A stretch of DNA of 8,051 nucleotides, taken from contig JBLHMK010000110.1 in assembly GCA_047621945.1 (NCBI GenBank), positions 1-8,051 of the forward strand, written 5' to 3'. This DNA comes from JAFMKE01 sp047621945 (lineage in GTDB: Bacteria; Bacteroidota; Bacteroidia; Chitinophagales; UBA8649). A model generated the notes under the pieces. That model searched no databases, was not told where the DNA came from, and was given only the letters and a program-made list of their open reading frames with translations. Within the stretch, counting starts at the first letter, position 1, and every line of letters begins with the position of its first letter. The translations under genes were made by a program, and so were the position numbers. Below, in pieces: positions 1-6,471 of the stretch.

Positions 1-1
1 G

Positions 2-472
2 ATTTCAGGAAGAAATGCCGAGCTGCTCATTGGGAAACATGTAGAGGCGGCTCCAGTACTTAAATCTTCTTCACTTGAAGTCATTGCCACAGGATATGTC
101 CTCGTTGAAAACGGTAAAGCTACTTCAGCATCATATATGAGTAATACCACCCCCGTTCCTTTCGACAAACCAGACATAGCTGCATGCACTGCCATGGCAG
201 GAGAAATGTTGGGCTTGAAGTGTACCTACCTAGAAGCGGGAAGTGGAGCGATTAACCCAGTTCCGTGCGACATGATAAGAGCAGTAGCACAAGCATGTAA
301 AACCCCTCTAATAGTTGGGGGTGGAATTAGAGACAAAGAAACCGCTAAGGTTATTTGCAATTCAGGAGCAGACATCATTGTAGTAGGCACTAGTATTGAA
401 CACAACCCCGACCTTATTGAAGACATTTTCCATGTAGTCAAGAATGCTAAAAACAGCTTCATTGAGAGCTAG
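2..472 (+). CDS. Geranylgeranylglyceryl / heptaprenylglyceryl phosphate synthase, C-terminal part (5' end outside the window)
   Basis: This TIM-barrel prenyltransferase joins a polyprenyl diphosphate to the sn-3 hydroxyl of glycerol-1-phosphate, making the first ether bond of archaeal-type lipids; group II members occur in Bacteroidota. The reading frame is open from base 2, giving 156 residues, so roughly the first 90 of about 245 residues lie off the left edge. The methionine codon at 137 is internal, because typical family sequence (ISGRNAELLIG, then LEVIATGYVLV) precedes it. Visible motifs are YLEAGSGA (nt 227-250), the phosphate-binding GGGIR loop (nt 317-331) and GADIIVVGT near the C-terminus. 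The stop lies inside the next gene, rsgA. The family call is firm. The chain length of the prenyl substrate, and whether the cell really makes ether lipids, cannot be read from this fragment. Confidence 0.93.
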   Translation: MSGRNAELLIGKHVEAAPVLKSSSLEVIATGYVLVENGKATSASYMSNTTPVPFDKPDIAACTAMAGEMLGLKCTYLEAGSGAINPVPCDMIRAVAQACKTPLIVGGGIRDKETAKVICNSGADIIVVGTSIEHNPDLIEDIFHVVKNAKNSFIES

Positions 473-1382
473 AGTAACAAAATCCACCGGTGCGTGGTAT
501 AAGCTAATTACCGATGATGGCGAAGCTGTGCAAGCTCGACTTAAAGGATTAATGCGCCTAGATGGCTCAACAAGCACAAATCCTGTGGCTGTTGGAGATT
601 ACGTTGAAATGGAGAATGAAGATGGCGATTGGATGATCAGTAAGATTGAGCACCGACACAATTACATTATCAGAAAGTCTCCTGCCAAACGGGCGCATTC
701 ACATATACTGGCTGCCAACATTGACCAAGCATTTATTCTAATTACCGCTAGTAAACCTAGAACATCATCTGGCTTTATTGATCGATTTTTATTGACTGCT
801 GAAGCCTATCACATTCCATCTGTTTTAGTATTTAACAAACAAGATATCTTAAGCGATAAAGACTTGCTTATTCAAAACAAGTTTATTGAAATCTACTCCA
901 ATCTTGGGTACCCATGTAAACTAGTTTCTTCTATCACAGGAGACGGAGTTGATGAAATTAAAACTTTATTGAAGGATAAAACCACCCTATTTATCGGGCA
1001 TTCAGGTGTAGGAAAGTCCACACTGGCCAATGCAATAGATAGCAACTTAGAATTAAAAACTGGAGAAGTATCTATCAAGCACGAAAAAGGAAAGCACACG
1101 ACCACCTTTGCGGAAATGTTCTTCTTAAGTTTTGGGGGAAGCATCATTGATATTCCAGGAATCAAAGAATTTGGGGTTGTTGGCTTCAAAGATTATGAAG
1201 TCAACCATTACTTCAAAGAAATGGCTGCTTTACTCCCCGAATGTAAGTTTAACAACTGCATGCATATTAACGAACCCAAGTGCGCAGTGATCCACGCTTT
1301 AGAAAATGGAACTCTTAGTGCCGAGCGTTATAAGAATTACCTAAGTATCCTTGAGGATATTGAAGAAGCAAAGGAGTATTAA
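444..1382 (+). CDS. rsgA: Ribosome small-subunit biogenesis GTPase RsgA (YjeQ)
   Basis: RsgA is a circularly permuted GTPase that binds the late 30S subunit, promotes its final maturation and releases assembly factors such as RbfA. The 312-residue protein has the permuted order of motifs. An N-terminal OB-fold (about residues 8-75, KSTGAWY and NPVAVGD) comes first. Then come G4 NKQD (131-134), a G5-like VSSITGDG (161-168), the P-loop GHSGVGKST (185-193), a G2 threonine run (219-221) and G3 DIPG (236-239). The C-terminal zinc site is C267, C272, H274 and C280. G3 reads DIPG where DTPG is more usual; the aspartate and glycine are kept. The chosen ATG overlaps the upstream gene by 29 bp. A TTG at 462 would shorten the overlap and put the family V-x-K-S-T-G segment nearer the start. 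Neither start has a clear Shine-Dalgarno site. The overlap suggests co-transcription with the prenyltransferase. Confidence 0.96.
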   Translation: MLKTASLRARVTKSTGAWYKLITDDGEAVQARLKGLMRLDGSTSTNPVAVGDYVEMENEDGDWMISKIEHRHNYIIRKSPAKRAHSHILAANIDQAFILITASKPRTSSGFIDRFLLTAEAYHIPSVLVFNKQDILSDKDLLIQNKFIEIYSNLGYPCKLVSSITGDGVDEIKTLLKDKTTLFIGHSGVGKSTLANAIDSNLELKTGEVSIKHEKGKHTTTFAEMFFLSFGGSIIDIPGIKEFGVVGFKDYEVNHYFKEMAALLPECKFNNCMHINEPKCAVIHALENGTLSAERYKNYLSILEDIEEAKEY

Positions 1383-1383
1383 T

Positions 1384-1419
1384 AAAAAAGCCCCATACCT
1401 AAATAAGACATGGAGCTTT
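1384..1419 (-). terminator. Rho-independent terminator, mainly for the minus-strand CBS gene
   Basis: A 10-bp stem with one mismatch pairs 1387-1396 (AAAGCCCCAT) with 1410-1419 (ATGGAGCTTT) around a 13-nt loop. Read on the minus strand, the hairpin is followed at once by a run of six T (A at 1384-1389 on the + strand), the classic layout. Read on the + strand it is followed only by a weak TCAATAATTTT, so it may also end rsgA transcripts but less efficiently. It lies between two convergent genes, as expected. Confidence 0.8.
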
Positions 1420-1439
1420 CAATAATTTTGAATGCTAAT

Positions 1440-1835
1440 TTAGCTGTGCAATTTTTTATCTAGTACTCTTACTAAATCCTTGTTAGAAAGAATTCCTACT
1501 ATTTTACCTTCATCATCTACAACAGGTAGTGTTCTAAAGTTCGCTTCAGATAAAATTTTAGATGCATCACCCAAAACATCATCCAAATGTAAAGTTTTAG
1601 GATCATGAGTCATTACCTTGTCCATCTCAAAATCGGCTGGAGCGGCTCCGCTTCTATAATATTTAAGCGCATCAGTCATACTTATAATTCCTAGCAACTT
1701 ATCATCAAAAACCACTGGTAAATGATAGATATGATAATCTAAGAATAAAGCTAAAACGTTTTCAAATTTCGTTTTCAAATCAGCAACGATTACTTTCTTA
1801 GTCATCAGGTGGGAAACGGGAGTACTCTTGTCCAT
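1440..1835 (-). CDS. Stand-alone protein with two CBS domains
   Basis: This 131-residue soluble protein consists almost entirely of a tandem CBS pair (Bateman module). CBS1 spans about residues 8-60 (VSHLMTKKVI, then YHLPVV, LLGIISMTDAL). CBS2 spans about 72-127 (DKVMTHDPK, then RTLPVVDDEGKIVGILSNKDLV). Such modules commonly bind adenine nucleotides or similar ligands and act as sensors. With no attached enzyme, channel or DNA-binding domain, the partner cannot be deduced. I start it at the ATG at 1835. A TTG at 1844 would add three residues (M-I-K), but the ATG is the better codon and the CBS fold needs nothing upstream. No Shine-Dalgarno site is visible. It is transcribed divergently from hflX, with a good -7 box upstream and a strong terminator downstream, so it is probably monocistronic. 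Confidence 0.93.
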   Translation of the reverse strand: MDKSTPVSHLMTKKVIVADLKTKFENVLALFLDYHIYHLPVVFDDKLLGIISMTDALKYYRSGAAPADFEMDKVMTHDPKTLHLDDVLGDASKILSEANFRTLPVVDDEGKIVGILSNKDLVRVLDKKLHS

Positions 1836-1857
1836 TTTTATCAATTTATTTGAGTTA

Positions 1858-1865
1858 CAAAATTA
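1858..1865 (-). promoter_or_regulatory. Bacteroidota-type -7 promoter box for the CBS gene
   Basis: On the minus strand this reads TAATTTTG, a perfect match to the Bacteroidota -7 consensus TAnnTTTG. It lies 22 bp upstream of the ATG of the CBS gene, so transcription would begin about 15 bp before the start codon. No convincing TTG/TTTG -33 element is seen about 19 bp further upstream, so the call rests on one box and its position. The rest of the 98-bp divergent region is very AT-rich and shows no clear matching box for hflX. Confidence 0.45.
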
Positions 1866-1933
1866 ACTTTAAATTACTAATTTAAATATTAAAAGACGAA
1901 ATTTGTCATTCATCACCTGTAAAATATAAAGCA

Positions 1934-3142
1934 ATGCCTAGGGAAAGTACTCATGAAGTAGAAGATAACCGCATAGAAAAGGCTGTTTTAGTAGGTTTAA
2001 TTACAAAAAACCAAAGTGAAAAGCAGTTAATGGAATACCTCGATGAGCTAGAATTTTTAGCCGAGACTGCTGGCGCGAAAACTGAAGAAAAGTTTTGGCA
2101 AAAAATGGATCACCCAGAAAAAAGGACTTACGTAGGTAGCGGGAAACTAAAGGAGATAAAAACCTTTGTAGATGCCTATGAAATTGACATGGTCATTTTT
2201 GATGACGAAATTTCTCCTTCACAACAAAGAAATATTGAGAAAGAACTCAAATGCAAGGTCTTAGACCGAAGCATGCTTATCCTTGATATTTTTGCTCAGC
2301 GCGCGAAAACCTTACAAGCTAAGACTCAAGTAGAGTTAGCTCAACTCCAATACTTATTACCTCGACTTAAAGGAATGTGGGATCACTTAGATAGAGTAAA
2401 GGGGGGTATTGGGATGAAAGGTGCCGGAGAGAAAGAAATAGAAACAGATAGACGAGTAGCTACCCAAACCATAGCTAAGTTAAAAAGCAAATTAGAAACT
2501 ATTGACAAGCAAAACCTTACTCAGCGAAAAAACCGTGATGGTATGATTCGAGTATCTCTTGTTGGATATACCAATGTAGGGAAGTCAACGCTAATGAAAG
2601 CATTAAGCAAGAAGGATGTGTTCGCAGAAAACAAACTATTTGCAACAGTGGATACAACCGTTCGCAAGGTGGTTCTAAACCATGTGCCCTTCCTTTTATC
2701 TGATACGGTTGGGTTTATTAGAAAGCTTCCTCATCATTTAGTGGAAAGTTTTAAATCTACGCTTAATGAGGCGGTAGAAAGTGATGTGTTGCTGCATGTA
2801 GTTGATATTGCTCACCCCAACTTTGAAGACCAACTGAACATCGTAAATGAAACCATACAGCAACTAAAAGCGGATGGTAAAACACAGATCGTAGTCTTCA
2901 ATAAAATAGATCTATACAAAACACGAAATTTCGACCATCATTTACCTGATGATGTTCAGTCAGAATTATTGCAAGAACTTAAGCAAACGTGGATGGCTAA
3001 AAGCAATAACGATGCGGTATTTATCTCTGCCGAGACTGGAGAGAACCTTGACGAACTTAAAAAAGTTTTATATCAAAAAATTAAAACCTTGTACTTGAAA
3101 CGTTACCCATACAAAGCCAGCTATTTAGAGAGCTATGAATAA
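1934..3142 (+). CDS. hflX: Ribosome-associated GTPase HflX
   Basis: HflX is a TRAFAC-class GTPase that binds the 50S subunit and in well-studied bacteria splits stalled or hibernating 70S ribosomes, notably under heat or antibiotic stress. The 402-residue protein has the family N-terminal domain (about 15-130, with RTYVGSGKL at 64-72) and a glycine-rich linker (GGIGMKGAGEKEIETDRR, 157-174). A helical coiled segment (about 172-200) leads into the G domain. The G motifs are G1 GYTNVGKST (211-219), G2 FATVDTT (236-242), G3 DTVG (257-260), G4 NKID (323-326) and G5 SAE (365-367). Length and motifs are complete. The ATG is preceded by an AT-rich leader without Shine-Dalgarno. The phoD-like gene follows after 50 bp. 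rsgA, another ribosome GTPase, lies nearby on the same strand but is separated by the opposite-strand CBS gene, so the two are not one operon. Confidence 0.97.
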   Translation: MPRESTHEVEDNRIEKAVLVGLITKNQSEKQLMEYLDELEFLAETAGAKTEEKFWQKMDHPEKRTYVGSGKLKEIKTFVDAYEIDMVIFDDEISPSQQRNIEKELKCKVLDRSMLILDIFAQRAKTLQAKTQVELAQLQYLLPRLKGMWDHLDRVKGGIGMKGAGEKEIETDRRVATQTIAKLKSKLETIDKQNLTQRKNRDGMIRVSLVGYTNVGKSTLMKALSKKDVFAENKLFATVDTTVRKVVLNHVPFLLSDTVGFIRKLPHHLVESFKSTLNEAVESDVLLHVVDIAHPNFEDQLNIVNETIQQLKADGKTQIVVFNKIDLYKTRNFDHHLPDDVQSELLQELKQTWMAKSNNDAVFISAETGENLDELKKVLYQKIKTLYLKRYPYKASYLESYE

Positions 3143-3192
3143 GTAGAAAAATTAATTTTATCCTTAAATTTAGTGTCAAAGATCTTTAAAAA

Positions 3193-5895
3193 ATGAATAA
3201 TAAATACCTTTTCCTATTTGTAAGCCTTTTCCTCATTACATTTTCCTTTGCTCAAGAGTCTAGAAGTAATTTAAAAGCAGGGCAAGCGCCATTTTTTCAT
3301 GGTGTAGCTTCAGGAGATCCTTTGTCTGATCAAGTAATGCTTTGGACCAAGGTTACTCCACCTTCAGGTAATTTAAACAGTATTCCGGTATATTGGCAAA
3401 TTGCAACGGATGTAAACTTTACAAACATTATAAATTTCGGGCAGACAACAGCAGATTCAATCAGCGATTTTACAGTCAAATTAGACATCTGTGGTCTTCA
3501 GCCAGCTACCTACTATTATTATGCATTTAATGCTTTAGGGCAAAACTCGGTAACAGGAAGAACGAAAACAGCTCCTGCAACAGGAGGAACAGATGCAAGA
3601 TTTGCAGTAGCGTCATGCAGTAGTTATGAGCATGGATATTTCAATGCGTATGAAAGTATGTCTAAACGAAACGACTTAGACGCGGTTATTCATTTAGGTG
3701 ATTACATCTACGAATATGCTTCAGGAGGATTTAGCTCTGCAGTAATAACAGGAGCGGGAAGAACACACCAACCTACCACTGAGATTATTACGTTAAATGA
3801 TTATCGAATTCGGCATTCTCACTATAAATTAGATGATCAGCTTCAACGTGTTCATCAAGTGCATCCATTTGTTACCACATGGGATGATCATGAAACTGCC
3901 AATGATTCCTATAAGGATGGTGCAGAAAATCATAGCCCTGGAACCGAAGGTCCTTGGATTAACCGAAAAATAAGTGGGACGCAAGCATATAAAGAATACA
4001 TGCCTATTCGTAATCCGGACCCAAACGATGATGTGAAAATTTGGAGAAAACTTCGTTATGGAGATTTACTCGATTTAATCATTTTAGACTCCAGGTTATG
4101 GGCAAGAGATGAGCAAGACTTAGGTCAAACCAACAACAGTAATCATAAACTATTAGGAAATGATCAGTTCACCTGGCTAGAAAGTCAGTTGTCTGATAGC
4201 TCTACCCAATGGAAAGTAATTTGCCAACAAGTCATGATGGCTCCATTGGAAATATTAGGATTTGCTGTAAACGCCGATCAGTGGGATGGATATAATTCAG
4301 AAAGAAACCGATTGATTAATTATATAGAAAACAACAATGTAGAGAATCCTGTTGTTTTGACCGGCGACATTCACACTTCATGGGTAAACAACGTGCCAGG
4401 AAATGCAACGACCACTGCTGCAGTGGAATTTGTAGTTACCTCTGTCACTTCTCCTGGGCTTGATGTAATTGAAACGGCTCTTGGCCAAATCCCTCAACCC
4501 ATCTTAGACTTGTTTGGTGGAGCAGTAACCGGAGTGATCACTGGATTGAATCCTCACATGCAATATGTGAATGTTGAAGATCACGGGTATATGGTTTTAA
4601 CTGTCAACCAAAATAAAGCACAAGGTGATTATATATGGTTAGATAGAGAAGTTATCGATACCTCGGATGCCGCTGGACCTTCTTATTATACCAATGATGG
4701 CACCTCAAATATGCTTGAAGCCACAAGTGCCATTGCCCCTATTGTTGGAGGAGCACCAATTCCATCTGTTAACGCGGATCAAAATTTGCCATTTGCTTTA
4801 TTGCTAGACACCTTTGTGATTGATGTAACTGAAAATCAATTTTTCAGCAACTGCTTAATTAACGTTACTAATCCTTGCCCTAGTTTAACCACTTCAGTAA
4901 TTAGCAATCCTAGCTATGGAACTGCCAATTTGAATCAATTATGTTTTGATTACCTAAGTGACCCAAACTATTATGGAGCTGATTACTTTACGGCTACATT
5001 CTGTCAAACCGCCAATTTGAATGAGTGCGATACGGTTGTTGTTCAGTTAAACATTCAAGCCACGGCAAATATCGATACTAATGTTTATCAACTAACTAGC
5101 GATAGTGTTTTAGCGGATTGCGTTCAATTTCCAGATTTGTTTGCAAGTGCCGATAGTTTAGCGGTAAGTAATGTCGGTATGGGCAACTTTACAATTGATA
5201 CTAGTACTAATTGCTTCACTTATGCGCCAGATAGCAGCTTTAATGGAATAGATTATATCGGATTGATAGCATGCGACTCCTTTGACATTTGCGACACCTT
5301 AGTCCTTCAAATAGAAGTTTCGGGCCCAAATAGCACCACTTACGTTCAATTGTTTGGTGAGGCAGAAGAGTTGCTCAGTAACTGTTTAGGATTTGATGAT
5401 TTACAAGGAACAATTGTTAGTTCTAACTTAGTCAATTTAGGCACGAACAATGCCTTGTCTTTTGGGGACACTTGTATAAGTTATTCATCCTTGCCAGGGT
5501 TTAACGGTATTGACACTTTAGTTTTCTATGCTTGCGATAACTCTGTTCCTCCTCTTTGCGACACCATTGTATACTGGATATCAATTACTTTTGATTCCAC
5601 TCCGGATACAACAGGCATCAATGATGTTCAGAATTCAGACTTTGCGGTAATGGGTGTTTATCCTAATCCATTCGATGTTGAAATCCTTGTTCAGTACTAT
5701 CAGTTTAGCAATGAAACCATTTCTATTGCTCTTTACGATGTTGCCGGGAAGCAAATTTATTCTCAAAGTATTGGAGAACAATCTGAAGGTTTGAAATATG
5801 CTAGATTGGAAACAAGTGAATTAGCTAAAGGGAATTACTTTTTAGAGATGAGTTCATCTCGCTTTAGTTACACAAAGAAAGTTGTCAAACATTAG
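3193..5895 (+). CDS. Secreted PhoD-like phosphatase/phosphodiesterase with cysteine-patterned repeats and a T9SS sorting domain
   Basis: This 900-residue exported enzyme of the PhoD (alkaline phosphatase D) family probably hydrolyses phosphate esters outside the cell. The order is as follows. A Sec signal peptide spans 1-20 (hydrophobic core, likely cut after SFA before QE). A PhoD N-terminal domain spans about 33-128 (FHGVASGDPL, VMLWTKV). The metallophosphoesterase domain spans about 135-480. Its likely metal-site motifs are SC at 141-142, HLGDYIYEY (167-175, containing GDxxY as in purple acid phosphatases), TWDDHETAND (229-238), LTGDIHTSW (389-397) and EDHGYM (462-467). Characterised PhoD binds iron and calcium; the ligand set here is inferred from these motifs. 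Three divergent repeats span about 546-799. A type A T9SS sorting domain runs from about 818 to 900 (VYPNPF, LYDVAGK, GNYFLEM). Known PhoD proteins often use Tat signals; here no twin-arginine motif is present. It may be read through from hflX or have its own weak promoter. The substrate is unknown. Confidence 0.92.
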   Translation: MNNKYLFLFVSLFLITFSFAQESRSNLKAGQAPFFHGVASGDPLSDQVMLWTKVTPPSGNLNSIPVYWQIATDVNFTNIINFGQTTADSISDFTVKLDICGLQPATYYYYAFNALGQNSVTGRTKTAPATGGTDARFAVASCSSYEHGYFNAYESMSKRNDLDAVIHLGDYIYEYASGGFSSAVITGAGRTHQPTTEIITLNDYRIRHSHYKLDDQLQRVHQVHPFVTTWDDHETANDSYKDGAENHSPGTEGPWINRKISGTQAYKEYMPIRNPDPNDDVKIWRKLRYGDLLDLIILDSRLWARDEQDLGQTNNSNHKLLGNDQFTWLESQLSDSSTQWKVICQQVMMAPLEILGFAVNADQWDGYNSERNRLINYIENNNVENPVVLTGDIHTSWVNNVPGNATTTAAVEFVVTSVTSPGLDVIETALGQIPQPILDLFGGAVTGVITGLNPHMQYVNVEDHGYMVLTVNQNKAQGDYIWLDREVIDTSDAAGPSYYTNDGTSNMLEATSAIAPIVGGAPIPSVNADQNLPFALLLDTFVIDVTENQFFSNCLINVTNPCPSLTTSVISNPSYGTANLNQLCFDYLSDPNYYGADYFTATFCQTANLNECDTVVVQLNIQATANIDTNVYQLTSDSVLADCVQFPDLFASADSLAVSNVGMGNFTIDTSTNCFTYAPDSSFNGIDYIGLIACDSFDICDTLVLQIEVSGPNSTTYVQLFGEAEELLSNCLGFDDLQGTIVSSNLVNLGTNNALSFGDTCISYSSLPGFNGIDTLVFYACDNSVPPLCDTIVYWISITFDSTPDTTGINDVQNSDFAVMGVYPNPFDVEILVQYYQFSNETISIALYDVAGKQIYSQSIGEQSEGLKYARLETSELAKGNYFLEMSSSRFSYTKKVVKH
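4828..5589 (+). repeat. Three divergent protein repeats of about 88 residues inside the PhoD-like gene, each with four registered cysteines
   Basis: Residues about 546-622, 627-709 and 715-799 align by eye. Each has a cysteine near the start of the unit (C554, C643, C731). A C-[F/I]-x-Y strand follows 30 or 31 residues later (C584, C674, C761). Then comes a [F/Y]-[Y/N]-G-x-D motif. Two further cysteines close the unit (C604/C612, C694/C700, C781/C789), the last always in CDT[V/L/I]V. The first unit has one extra cysteine, C562. The layout resembles bacterial Ig-like or cadherin-like extracellular repeats, with probable disulfides. DNA identity between units is low, so these are old duplications. 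Their likely role is a spacer or binding stalk between the enzyme and the surface anchor. Confidence 0.75.
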
Positions 5896-5901
5896 CAAGG
5901 T

Positions 5902-6471
5902 TTATTCTCTATTCTTAAGTTCGTTTTCACTTAACTCAACAATAGATACTCCGTCTATTTGAACATCTTCTAATACTGCTTTGCCATTGTTCACATAAAC
6001 AACTGCATACGCTTCTATTTCCCCTTCTCGCATAGCATCGAAGTAAATTTCTTCAGCCACGGGCGCTTTATACTCCTCCATATAAAACTTCTCAAAAGGA
6101 TATTCTACTGTTATTTTCACACCAGAGGAATAACGCACATTCATTTCGAGAAACTGCTCATCTTCCGGGATAGTTTTACTTAAACTATAAGGGTAGTAAT
6201 AGCCCATACTATCTTGTGTTAAGAGCGCATAGCCCAGTTCTCCGAACTCCCATTCTTCACCCGTTGGATTCGGTACCGTTTGCTGTTCAAAATCTAGAAT
6301 TACAAATTTCCCTTTAAATGGGTCATTCGGGTCTATTGGCGCCACCCTAAAGTGCATAATCTCCCCTTCAGAAAGTATCTTTTCTTTAGACCAAATCATA
6401 GAGGCTGGCACAAGTAGTTGAACCAATATCATGGCAACAATCAACAGCCATATTATGCGCTTATCAAACAT
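5902..6471 (-). CDS. GDYXXLXY-family membrane-anchored protein (partner of DUF2157)
   Basis: This 189-residue protein is of unknown function. One N-terminal membrane helix or uncleaved signal anchor (about 6-26) precedes an extracytoplasmic domain. The region 41-61 (FRVAPIDPNDPFKG, then KFVILDF) matches the family hallmark, in which a DPxDPxRGDYxxLxY-like segment follows a beta strand. Here the name motif is degenerate: G-K-F-V-I-L-D-F. A second family-like segment is FYMEEYKAPVAEE (129-141). I start it at the ATG at 6471 rather than the GTG at 6474, because a GGAGG lies 7 nt before the ATG and only 4 nt before the GTG. It overlaps the end of the DUF2157 gene by 8 bp, and such genes are commonly neighbours, so the two probably work together in the membrane. 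Its stop is 6 bp from the convergent stop of the PhoD-like gene, with no terminator visible between them. Confidence 0.85.
   Translation of the reverse strand: MFDKRIIWLLIVAMILVQLLVPASMIWSKEKILSEGEIMHFRVAPIDPNDPFKGKFVILDFEQQTVPNPTGEEWEFGELGYALLTQDSMGYYYPYSLSKTIPEDEQFLEMNVRYSSGVKITVEYPFEKFYMEEYKAPVAEEIYFDAMREGEIEAYAVVYVNNGKAVLEDVQIDGVSIVELSENELKNRE

Noticed and set aside
226..577. Minus-strand open frames at 226-462 and 362-577 opposite the prenyltransferase and rsgA start
   Set aside because: They lie wholly opposite two genes with clear family motifs and show no recognisable protein features.
893..1189. Minus-strand open frame opposite the G domain of rsgA
   Set aside because: It is a shadow of the conserved P-loop and G3 coding region; its composition is proline/serine-rich with no motif.
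1434..3142. rsgA, CBS gene and hflX as one ribosome-stress cluster
   Set aside because: rsgA and hflX are separated by an opposite-strand gene with its own promoter and terminator, and both are common housekeeping genes, so proximity alone is weak evidence.
3165..3172. TAAATTTA as a possible -7 promoter box for the PhoD-like gene
   Set aside because: It matches TAnnTTTG at 7 of 8 positions and is well placed 20 bp before the ATG, but there is no -33 element and such matches are common in AT-rich spacers. Read-through from hflX is equally likely.
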